From NCBI RefSeq assembly GCF_001541315.1, contig NZ_LMVK01000045.1, positions 62,001 to 126,000 of the forward strand: 64,000 bases of DNA. The letters are read 5' to 3'. Source of the stretch: Agrobacterium tumefaciens str. B6. Lineage in GTDB: Bacteria > Pseudomonadota > Alphaproteobacteria > Rhizobiales > Rhizobiaceae. Of this stretch, positions 57,140 to 64,000 are shown in pieces. Made by a program: the position numbers and the translations under genes. The notes below the pieces were generated by a model that made no database searches, was not told where the DNA came from, and saw nothing but the letters and a program-made list of their open reading frames with translations. The stretch's first letter is position 1. The number at the start of each line of letters is the position of its first letter.

Positions 57140-58321
57140 TCAGAGTGCTTCGATGCACATGGCGACACCCATGCCGCCGCCGATGCAGAGCGTTGCGAGG
57201 CCCTTCGACACGTTGCGGCGGCGCATTTCGAAAATCAGGGTGTTAAGGACGCGTGCACCGGAGGCACCGATCGGATGGCCGATGGCAATCGCTCCGCCAT
57301 TGACGTTGACGATATCAGGATCAAGGCCAAGTTCGCGCACCACCGCGCATGACTGGGCTGCGAAGGCTTCGTTGGCTTCCACAAGGCCAATATCGCTGAT
57401 CGACCAGCCGGCCTTGGCCAGCGCCTTGCGAGAGGCGGGAATGGGGCCGGTGCCCATGATCTGCGGATCGACACCTGCCGTCGCCCAGGACGCGATACGG
57501 GCCAGCGGCTTGATACCGCGTTTTCCCGCCTCCTGTTCCGACATCAAAAGCGTGGCGGCGGCACCATCATTCAGACCGGAGGCGTTGCCCGCCGTCACGG
57601 TGCCTTCCTTGTCAAAGGCGGGGCGCAGCTTGGCCATCGTTTCCAGTGAAGCGCCAGCGCGGATATGTTCATCCGCATCGATGACGATATCGGCCTTGCG
57701 GCCTTTGACCGTGAAGGCAACGATCTCGTCAGTGAAACGACCGGCATTCTGCGCGGCTTCGGCCTTATTTTGCGATGCGACCGCAAATTGGTCCTGTTCA
57801 TCGCGGGAAAGCTGCCATTGGCGTGCGATGTTTTCAGCAGTGATGCCCATGTGATAGCCGTAAAAGGCGTCAGTCAGGCCGTCTTTCAGCATGGTGTCGA
57901 TCATCTTGAAATCGCCCATCTTCACGCCGCCGCGCAAATGGGCGCAGTGGGGCGCCATGGACATGGATTCCTGGCCGCCGGCAATAACGATGGCCGCATC
58001 GCCGGTAACGATCTGCTGCATGCCAAGGGCCACGGCGCGCAGGCCGGAACCACAGAGCTGATTGAGACCGAAGGCGGTTGCTTCCTGGGGAATTCCGGCC
58101 TTCATCGCCGCCTGCCGCGCCGGGTTCTGCCCTTCGCCCGCCGTCAGGACCTGACCGAGAATGACTTCATCGATTTCGCCAGCCGCGACGCCGGCGCGTT
58201 CCAGCACGGCGCTGATGACAGTCGCCCCCAGTTCATGGGCTGGCGTATTGGCAAAGTGGCCATTGAAAGAGCCGACTGCGGTGCGCGCGGCGCTGGCAAT
58301 TACGATTGAAGGCAGGGTCAT
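57140..58321 (-). CDS. phbA: Acetyl-CoA C-acetyltransferase (beta-ketothiolase) PhbA
   Basis: 393 residues from the ATG at 58321, which has GAGGAGAA upstream. Thiolase motifs: nucleophile Cys90 in NQLCGSGLRA, VNGGAIAIGHPIGASGAR with the catalytic histidine, and CIGGGMGVA with the second cysteine. It condenses two acetyl-CoA to acetoacetyl-CoA, the first step of PHB synthesis. It diverges from phaR across a 243-base control region. Confidence 0.97.
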   Translation of the reverse strand: MTLPSIVIASAARTAVGSFNGHFANTPAHELGATVISAVLERAGVAAGEIDEVILGQVLTAGEGQNPARQAAMKAGIPQEATAFGLNQLCGSGLRAVALGMQQIVTGDAAIVIAGGQESMSMAPHCAHLRGGVKMGDFKMIDTMLKDGLTDAFYGYHMGITAENIARQWQLSRDEQDQFAVASQNKAEAAQNAGRFTDEIVAFTVKGRKADIVIDADEHIRAGASLETMAKLRPAFDKEGTVTAGNASGLNDGAAATLLMSEQEAGKRGIKPLARIASWATAGVDPQIMGTGPIPASRKALAKAGWSISDIGLVEANEAFAAQSCAVVRELGLDPDIVNVNGGAIAIGHPIGASGARVLNTLIFEMRRRNVSKGLATLCIGGGMGVAMCIEAL

Positions 58322-58564
58322 TAGTTTTCTCCTCACTTGCGGGCGGAGACTGGCAAAGCTTTCAATACAAGTCAAATGGCGAAAGTTGCTTTAAAAGATG
58401 TTGCTAAATCACGCTGGAATCTTGCGGAAAATTGCTGCGCAAAAAACAAACTGTTGCGATGCACAAAACATTTGTCAGAGGGCTTGTTTTGCGCATACAC
58501 TTTGCGGTGGGAAGAGCAATAACACCAAAAAACAAGAAAATACCATCATCGCGAGGAGGCGGGC
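58322..58564. promoter_or_regulatory. phbA-phaR divergent control region with two PhaR-like sites
   Basis: Two TGCNNNGCA sites, TGCTGCGCA (58433-58441) and TGCGATGCA (58455-58463), lie 22 bases apart, about two helical turns. PhaR repressors of PHB-producing alphaproteobacteria bind TGC/GCA palindromes of this type. GAGGAGG precedes the phaR ATG. Repression of phbAB and autoregulation of phaR from the same spacer is likely. Confidence 0.6.
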
Positions 58565-59140
58565 ATGGCGAAACACGACGGCGAAACAATCATTAAAAAA
58601 TACGCCAACAGGCGGCTCTATAATACCGGCACCAGTACCTATGTGACGCTTGATGATCTGGCGCAGATGGTCAAACGCGGCGAGGACTTCAAGGTTCAGG
58701 ATGCCAAATCATCAGAGGATATTACCCACGCGGTCCTGACGCAGATCATCGTCGAACAGGAGGCCAAAACCGGCAATACGCTGCTACCGACGGCGTTTCT
58801 GCGGCAATTGATCTCCTATTACGGCGACCAGATGCAGATGGTGGTGCCGACATTTCTCGAACATTCGATGAAGACCTTCTCCGATCAGCAGAGCCAGATG
58901 CAGGAGCACATGGCCAAGGCCTTCGGCGACGGTTCGCTGGCGCGCAATTTCCAGGCGCCGCTGCAGATGATGGAAGAGCAGATCCGCCGTAACACCGAAC
59001 TCTTCCGCCAGGCGATGCAGGGCTTCACGCCTTTTGCGATGCCGCAGGCGCCGAAAGAAACCCGCAAACCGAATGCATCCGAAATCGATGAGCTGAAGGC
59101 GCAGTTGCGCGCATTGCAGCAAAAACTCGACCAGCTGTGA
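58565..59140 (+). CDS. phaR: Polyhydroxyalkanoate synthesis repressor PhaR
   Basis: 191 residues. The N-terminal PHB accumulation regulatory domain (TIIKKYANRRLYNTGTSTYVTLDDLA) is followed by the PHB_acc domain (HAVLTQIIVEQEAKTGNTLLP) and a coiled coil at the C-terminus. PhaR binds PHB granules and DNA and represses phasin and PHB genes when polymer is absent. GAGGAGG lies seven bases before the ATG. Confidence 0.95.
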   Translation: MAKHDGETIIKKYANRRLYNTGTSTYVTLDDLAQMVKRGEDFKVQDAKSSEDITHAVLTQIIVEQEAKTGNTLLPTAFLRQLISYYGDQMQMVVPTFLEHSMKTFSDQQSQMQEHMAKAFGDGSLARNFQAPLQMMEEQIRRNTELFRQAMQGFTPFAMPQAPKETRKPNASEIDELKAQLRALQQKLDQL

Positions 59141-59200
59141 TTCTACCGCATTCTGGCCGATGCTGGATTTGATCACCGCATCGGCTGCTGCTTGGGACTT

Positions 59201-60577
59201 TCAGCCCGCCGCTCTTTCCGGAACGCGCAACAGCAGCAGGAAACCTGCCCCCAGAAATACGATGAGCGTCGCCATGCCGATATGGGCGGAGCCGCTTATA
59301 TAGGTGGCTATGGAAAATGATAGCGTCGCCATGAAACTCGTGGCGCGCCCGGAAAGCGCATAGATGCCGAAATAGCGGCCCGCCTCGGCCACGGTGATGT
59401 TGCGTGCGAGATAAGAGCGCGACGAGGCCTGAACCGGGCCAAAGGCAAGGCCGATCAAAACGCCGTAAAAGAGATACGCCTTTTCCGCACCGGTGGCGAA
59501 GATGCCGCCATTGTCAGCGGTTGATAATTGTATCCAGCCGAACAGGGTAGAGCCCTTTTCCGTGGAGACGATGCCCAGCGTGGCCAGCAGCAAAAGCACC
59601 AGGCTGATGAGGATGGTGACGCGTGACCCCAGTCTCTGGTCGACGCGCCCGGCGGCAAAGCAGCCCGCGATGGCGACGACATTGAGCAGAATGCCAAAAA
59701 GGCCGATTTCCATCGTCGCCCAGCCGAACATGCCGGCAGCGAAAGCCCCGCCCAGAATGAGAACACCATTGACGCCATCCTGATAGAGCATGCGTGCGAT
59801 CAGAAACCGTAACAGCGTGGGGCGGTAGCGAAGCTCACGGAGCGTGATCTTCAGTTCCCCTAATCCCGAGCGGATCGCGGCTGCGAAGGGCAGCCCCTTT
59901 TCAGCATCAGGAGTGAGAAGAAACATCGGCAGAATGAAGATGAGATACCAGAGCGCGGCGAGCGGACCGGTTATTCTGGCATCTTCGCCGGTTGCAGGAT
60001 CGAGGCCGAAAAGCGGCTTGATACCGGCAATGGTCACCCCGGTCTGTGGGTTGGCGGCCAGGAGTGTCACCACGGCAATCAATACCACCATGCCGCCGAG
60101 ATAACCGAGCCCCCAGGCGAGATTGGAAATGCGCCCGACATTTTGCGGATTGGTCAGCCGCGGCATCATGGAATCGTTAAAAACGATGGAAAATTCCGCC
60201 GCGATGGAGGCGAGGATCATGCAGACGATGGGCAGGATGAGCGGCGAACCCGGAGCGGCAAACCAGAGGAAAAAGAGGCTGGTAATCTTGATGACGGCGA
60301 AAAAGGCTATCCAGGGTTTGCGTGCGCCCGACTGGTCGGCGATGGAACCGAGAATGGGTGAGAAGAGAGCGATGATGATCGACGACACCGTCGCCATGTT
60401 GCTCCATGTCGCCTGCGCCGAAATCGGATCATCGGTGAGCCGGGCGACGAAATAAGGCCCGAAAACGAAGGTTGTGACAACAGTGAAAAACGGCTGTGCC
60501 GCCCAGTCGAACATCACCCAGCCCCAGATGCCGCGTTTGGCAACCACTGTTTCCGCATTGGGGGAAGGGACAGTCAT
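59201..60577 (-). CDS. UMF1-type MFS transporter
   Basis: 458 residues with about twelve hydrophobic helices. WGWVMFDWAAQPFFTVVTTFVFGPYF at the start, LGSIADQSGARKPW (MFS loop 2-3) near 75 and GLAFGPVQASSRSYLARN near 380 are typical of the UMF1/Atg22-like family. The substrate is unknown. Convergent with phaR (60 bases apart) and separated from the downstream gdh gene by a hairpin-containing spacer. Confidence 0.88.
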   Translation of the reverse strand: MTVPSPNAETVVAKRGIWGWVMFDWAAQPFFTVVTTFVFGPYFVARLTDDPISAQATWSNMATVSSIIIALFSPILGSIADQSGARKPWIAFFAVIKITSLFFLWFAAPGSPLILPIVCMILASIAAEFSIVFNDSMMPRLTNPQNVGRISNLAWGLGYLGGMVVLIAVVTLLAANPQTGVTIAGIKPLFGLDPATGEDARITGPLAALWYLIFILPMFLLTPDAEKGLPFAAAIRSGLGELKITLRELRYRPTLLRFLIARMLYQDGVNGVLILGGAFAAGMFGWATMEIGLFGILLNVVAIAGCFAAGRVDQRLGSRVTILISLVLLLLATLGIVSTEKGSTLFGWIQLSTADNGGIFATGAEKAYLFYGVLIGLAFGPVQASSRSYLARNITVAEAGRYFGIYALSGRATSFMATLSFSIATYISGSAHIGMATLIVFLGAGFLLLLRVPERAAG

Positions 60578-60639
60578 TCATCGTCCTATCGGAAAATCGG
60601 GAAATAAAAGGCGCGATGCCGGTGCATCCGTCTTGCCTG

Positions 60640-60674
60640 CGCCATCCGGGCCGGTGACCCGGATGGCGTTTTTT
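60640..60674 (+). terminator. Strong hairpin between the MFS gene and gdh
   Basis: An 11-bp perfect stem (60640-60650 with 60658-60668), a 7-base loop and TTTTTT on the + strand. Both adjacent genes are on the minus strand, so the hairpin probably marks the gdh 3' end while the T-run faces the other way. Confidence 0.7.
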
Positions 60675-60685
60675 AAGGTTGCCGC

Positions 60686-63600
60686 TCAGCGTGCCTGAAC
60701 GATATCGCCAAGCAGCCCCGCCGCGACCGTCAGACGGGCAAGGTTGGTATCGCCGCTGTCGCTGAGTGCGCCGAGTTCAGAGACGATGCGGTTGACCCGC
60801 ACGCGGTCTGCCGCATACCAAGCCTGAACCGGGTCCTTTTCCTTGGCATATTCCGTCAGCGCGGAGATGACGATCCGTCGTCTCGACGAGGAAATCTGGT
60901 CCTGGCTGCGCAGGAGAGCCAGACTCTCGTAATGATCCGCCGGTGTGATGCGCTGGCTGGCATCCAGCAGACGCGCGACACGGAAGGTCGAGGAGACGGT
61001 GGCGTAGCTTTCGGCGGCGCGGGCGAGCGTCGTGCCGGCACTTTCGGCGATGCGCATGATTTCAGGCACATAAACCAGCAGCGAAAGCGTATCCAGTTCC
61101 TCCAGAAGAGCTGAGGGAACGCCGTCGATTTCCGTGACGCCAAGCTCTCGGCGATATTTCGCCGCCGCTGGCGACAGCGTCTTGATCGCGGTTTTCAGAC
61201 GCTCGATCTCGGTCGCCATGTCGCCCGTCGCCGCGCCCGCGCTCCCGGTTTGCAGGTAGAGCCGGCTCGCATCCGAGAAGATGCGGGTGATGGTGGCATA
61301 AAGCCCGTTCTGGACTTCACCACCCACCTTGCCGTCCAGCGCGTCGACCTCTCCCCAAAGATGTTTGAGACCGAAACCATCCTCGACGATCACCGCCGCC
61401 TTGACGACATCGGCCGCAAGCAGACCGCTTGCGTCAGCAAGTTTCTGCACGAAACCAGGGCCGCCGCGATTGACCACCGCATTGGCGAGTGCGGTCGCGA
61501 CGATTTCGCGGTGCAGACGATGCGCCTTGATATCGTTGGCATAGTTCTTCTGCATCTTGGCCGGGAAATAATCGACCAGCAGATGCTGGAGATAGGGTTC
61601 GTCCGGAAGCGGGCTTGCCACCAATGCGTCGAACAGGGTTAGCTTGGCATAAGACAGAAGCACGCCGATTTCCGGGCGGGTGAGCGGTTTGCCCGAGGCA
61701 TATCTTTCGCTGAGTTCGGCATTGTTCGGCAGGGTTTCCACCTTGCGGTTCAGCTGTCCGGTTGCCTCCAATGCGCTCATCAGGCGGCCGAGCTCTTCCC
61801 GGTTGGCGAGCCCCAGCCGCTCCGTCAACGAGATCGCCAGGGATTGCAGGTAGTTGTTGCGCAGCACGAGCTGCGCCACTTCCGGCGTCATGGAAGCGAG
61901 AAGCTGGTTGCGTTTCGGCATCGTCAGGCGACCACTATTAACGGCGGAGGCCAGTGCGATCTTGATGTTGACCTCGACGTCGGAGGAATTCACGCCCGCC
62001 GAATTGTCGATCGCGTCGGAATTGCAACGCCCGCCCGCGAGCGAATAGGCGATGCGGCCCTTCTGGGTGATGCCCAGATTGGCGCCTTCGCCGATGACTT
62101 TCGCGCGCAGCTCTGTTGCATTGACGCGGATGGGGTCATTCGCCCTGTCGCCCACTTCGGCATTGGTTTCCACCGCCGCCTTGATGTAGGTGCCGATGCC
62201 ACCGAACCAGAGAAGATCGGTTGGCGCTTTCAGGATGGCGGTCATGATCTCGAAAGGCGTGGCGACCGATTTGTCGATGCCGATGGCAGCCACGGCTTCC
62301 GGCGTCAGCGTCACCGATTTTTCGGAGCGCGAAATGATCATCGCGCCGCCGGAGAGGGCCGAACGATCATAATCCTGCCAGCTGGAACGCGGCAGTTCGA
62401 AAAGCCGCTTGCGCTCGGCAAAGGACTTGTCGGTATCCGGATCCGGGTCGATGAAGATGTCGCGGTGATCGAAGGCCGCAATCAGCCTGATCTTTTCCGA
62501 CAGCAGCATGCCGTTGCCGAAAACGTCGCCGGACATATCACCCACGCCCGCCACGGTGAATGGCGTGGTCTGGATGTCGGTGCCCATTTCACGGAAATGT
62601 CGTTTTACAGTTTCCCATGCGCCGCGCGCGGTGATGCCCATCTTCTTGTGGTCGTAACCGGCCGAGCCACCCGATGCGAAGGCATCGTCCAGCCAGAAGC
62701 CGGCGTCGTGGGCAAGACCGTTCGCCGTATCGGAGAAGGTTGCTGTTCCCTTGTCGGCGGCGACAACGAAATAGGGGTCGTCGCCATCGAGCCGCAGCGT
62801 ATCGGCCGGTGGCACAATGGCATCATCAACGATATTGTCGGTGATGGACAGCAGGGTGCGGATATAGGTCTTGTAGGCCTCGCGGCCGGCATTAAAGACC
62901 TCGTCGCGGGAGCCGCCGGCGGGCAGGCTCTTCGGGAAGAAGCCGCCCTTGGCGCCAACAGGAACGATCACCGCATTCTTGACCTGCTGCGCCTTGACGA
63001 GACCGAGCACTTCCGTGCGGTAATCCTGGCCGCGATCCGACCAGCGCAGACCACCACGTGCGACCTTGCCGAAGCGCAGATGCACACCTTCGACCTCGGT
63101 TCCATAAACGAAGATTTCGCGGAAGGGGCGCGGGTCGGGCAGGCCATCAAGATGTTTGGGATCGAACTTGAACGCCAGAATGTCACGCGGCGTGCCATCG
63201 GCGTTTTTCTGGAAGTAGTTGGTGCGCAGCGTCGCGTCGATGGCGTTGACGTAACGTCGGAGGGTGCGGTCCTCATCGAGATTGGGAACGCCGCTCAGTG
63301 CCGCTTCGATTGCCTTGTGTATCTCGGCGAGTTTCTTCACCCGCTTCTTTTCCTCAACAGACGGATCGAAGCCGGCCTTGAACAGCGCGAAAATATTCCG
63401 CGAAATATCAGGATATTTATAGAGCGTTTCGGAAATATGCTCCTGTGAATAAACGATGCCGGTCTGGCGCAGATAACGGGCATAGGCGCGCAGGACGGAA
63501 ACTTCGCGAACTGTCAAACCGCTGGTGAGGATCAGGCGGTTGAAGTTGTCGTTATCGACCTTGCCGGAGAAGGCGGCAAGGAAGGCTTCTTCGAGCTTCG

Positions 63601-64000
63601 GTCCGTAATGCGGCAGATCGAGCGTCGTGCCGGCTGCGACGGAGAGTTCCATATCGTGCAGAACGATATCGCGCTTCTCGCCATCTGAAACCACGCCGAT
63701 GTCGAAGGTGCGCTCACTGATGACGTTGAAGCCGAGATTCTCGAGCAGCGGTACGCGGCGCGAAAGCGGCAGGTGACCGTCGCGGTGGAAGATTTTCAAG
63801 GACAGCGTGTCGGCCGACTGGCCTTCCTGCTGGTAAAATTCGATGCGGACCGGCTCACCCTTCGCGGCACCCAGAATATCGGGCATGTCGCCGATCGCCT
63901 CTTCCGGCGTGAAGGCCTCCTGATAGGCCTGATCCACCTCCAGCACCGGCGCACCGGGCTCCGACAGGGCAATGAAGTGGTCTATCCAGCGCGCTGCAAT
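60686..64000 (-). CDS. NAD-specific glutamate dehydrogenase, large type (partial, N-terminus outside the window)
   Basis: 1104 residues are visible and the frame stays open to the right edge, so the start lies beyond it. Large NAD-GDH proteins are about 1600 residues, so roughly the last two thirds are here. PVGAKGGFFPKSLP (catalytic lysine region), RWSDRGQDYRTEVLGL, GGSAGYDHKKMGITARGAWE and VVGEGANLGIT-like VIGEGANLGITQKGRIAYSLAGGRCNSDAIDNSAG are diagnostic. It deaminates glutamate to 2-oxoglutarate with NAD+, feeding the TCA cycle during amino-acid growth. Confidence 0.96.
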   Translation of the reverse strand: MAARWIDHFIALSEPGAPVLEVDQAYQEAFTPEEAIGDMPDILGAAKGEPVRIEFYQQEGQSADTLSLKIFHRDGHLPLSRRVPLLENLGFNVISERTFDIGVVSDGEKRDIVLHDMELSVAAGTTLDLPHYGPKLEEAFLAAFSGKVDNDNFNRLILTSGLTVREVSVLRAYARYLRQTGIVYSQEHISETLYKYPDISRNIFALFKAGFDPSVEEKKRVKKLAEIHKAIEAALSGVPNLDEDRTLRRYVNAIDATLRTNYFQKNADGTPRDILAFKFDPKHLDGLPDPRPFREIFVYGTEVEGVHLRFGKVARGGLRWSDRGQDYRTEVLGLVKAQQVKNAVIVPVGAKGGFFPKSLPAGGSRDEVFNAGREAYKTYIRTLLSITDNIVDDAIVPPADTLRLDGDDPYFVVAADKGTATFSDTANGLAHDAGFWLDDAFASGGSAGYDHKKMGITARGAWETVKRHFREMGTDIQTTPFTVAGVGDMSGDVFGNGMLLSEKIRLIAAFDHRDIFIDPDPDTDKSFAERKRLFELPRSSWQDYDRSALSGGAMIISRSEKSVTLTPEAVAAIGIDKSVATPFEIMTAILKAPTDLLWFGGIGTYIKAAVETNAEVGDRANDPIRVNATELRAKVIGEGANLGITQKGRIAYSLAGGRCNSDAIDNSAGVNSSDVEVNIKIALASAVNSGRLTMPKRNQLLASMTPEVAQLVLRNNYLQSLAISLTERLGLANREELGRLMSALEATGQLNRKVETLPNNAELSERYASGKPLTRPEIGVLLSYAKLTLFDALVASPLPDEPYLQHLLVDYFPAKMQKNYANDIKAHRLHREIVATALANAVVNRGGPGFVQKLADASGLLAADVVKAAVIVEDGFGLKHLWGEVDALDGKVGGEVQNGLYATITRIFSDASRLYLQTGSAGAATGDMATEIERLKTAIKTLSPAAAKYRRELGVTEIDGVPSALLEELDTLSLLVYVPEIMRIAESAGTTLARAAESYATVSSTFRVARLLDASQRITPADHYESLALLRSQDQISSSRRRIVISALTEYAKEKDPVQAWYAADRVRVNRIVSELGALSDSGDTNLARLTVAAGLLGDIVQAR

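Noticed and set aside
61844..63448. A 534-codon open frame on the + strand
   Set aside because: It lies wholly antisense to the conserved glutamate dehydrogenase, has no recognisable domain and is a codon-bias shadow of high-GC DNA.

Overview
The window is a gene-dense, GC-rich chromosomal segment of an alphaproteobacterium of the order Rhizobiales, most likely Agrobacterium or a close Rhizobiaceae relative. Three things suggest this: the cobalamin locus uses the aerobic (Pseudomonas denitrificans type) gene set, the neighbourhoods rplU-rpmA-GNAT-obgE-proBA-nadD-rsfS-rlmH-ctpA-rppH and phbAB/phaR are of rhizobial type, and there is a large ~1600-residue-class NAD-glutamate dehydrogenase. I see no insertion sequence, phage gene, tRNA, rRNA or CRISPR array. 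The placement rests on gene content and protein family only; no database search was run.

Layout. (1) 1-6 kb: htpX, rsmB, a heparinase II/III-like protein and purH, all on +, ending in a strong terminator. (2) 6-18 kb: a sugar catabolic island. An altronate dehydratase-like gene and a FadR-type GntR regulator lie on -, diverging from a + operon: ABC importer (ATPase, permease, binding protein), aldose dehydrogenase (AKR), lactonase (COG3618), zinc dehydrogenase, tagaturonate reductase-like enzyme, mutarotase and L-fuconate dehydratase. Together these fit uptake and non-phosphorylative oxidation of L-fucose and of its 6-hydroxy analogue L-galactose. (3) 18-37 kb: a large cobalamin locus (cobC, cobD, cobQ, cobO, a cobalamin riboswitch, a DUF1636 gene, cobW, cobN, cobG, cobH, cobI, cobJ, cobK, cobL, cobE, cobM, cbiD, cobA, cobB) running from uroporphyrinogen III through corrin ring synthesis, a,c-amidation, cobalt chelation, adenosylation and cobyric acid to the aminopropanol arm. 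CbiD stands where CobF would be expected. (4) 37-43 kb: a di-heme peroxidase-like cytochrome, leuB, leuD, a small membrane protein, a CitE-like lyase with a DUF1737 protein, and a small zincin-type metalloprotease.

(5) 43-55 kb: a housekeeping run: rplU, rpmA, two GNAT acetyltransferases, obgE, proB, proA, nadD, rsfS, rlmH, an EnvC-like murein hydrolase activator, the tail-specific protease ctpA, a divergent polysaccharide deacetylase and rppH. (6) 55-59 kb: bfd-bfr (iron storage) behind a candidate Irr box, then phbA-phbB diverging from phaR across a spacer with two spaced PhaR-like sites. (7) 59-64 kb: a UMF1-type MFS transporter and the C-terminal two thirds of a NAD-specific glutamate dehydrogenase that runs off the right edge.

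The most notable points are the architecture of the cob locus (antisense genes embedded in the operon, start codons overlapping head to head, tail-to-tail overlaps at every convergent junction), the combined L-fucose/L-galactose pathway, structured leaders around rplU/rpmA and the first GNAT gene, and several regulatory sites that can be read directly (cobalamin riboswitch, Irr-like box, twin PhaR-like sites). I did not find a wholly unknown multi-gene system.
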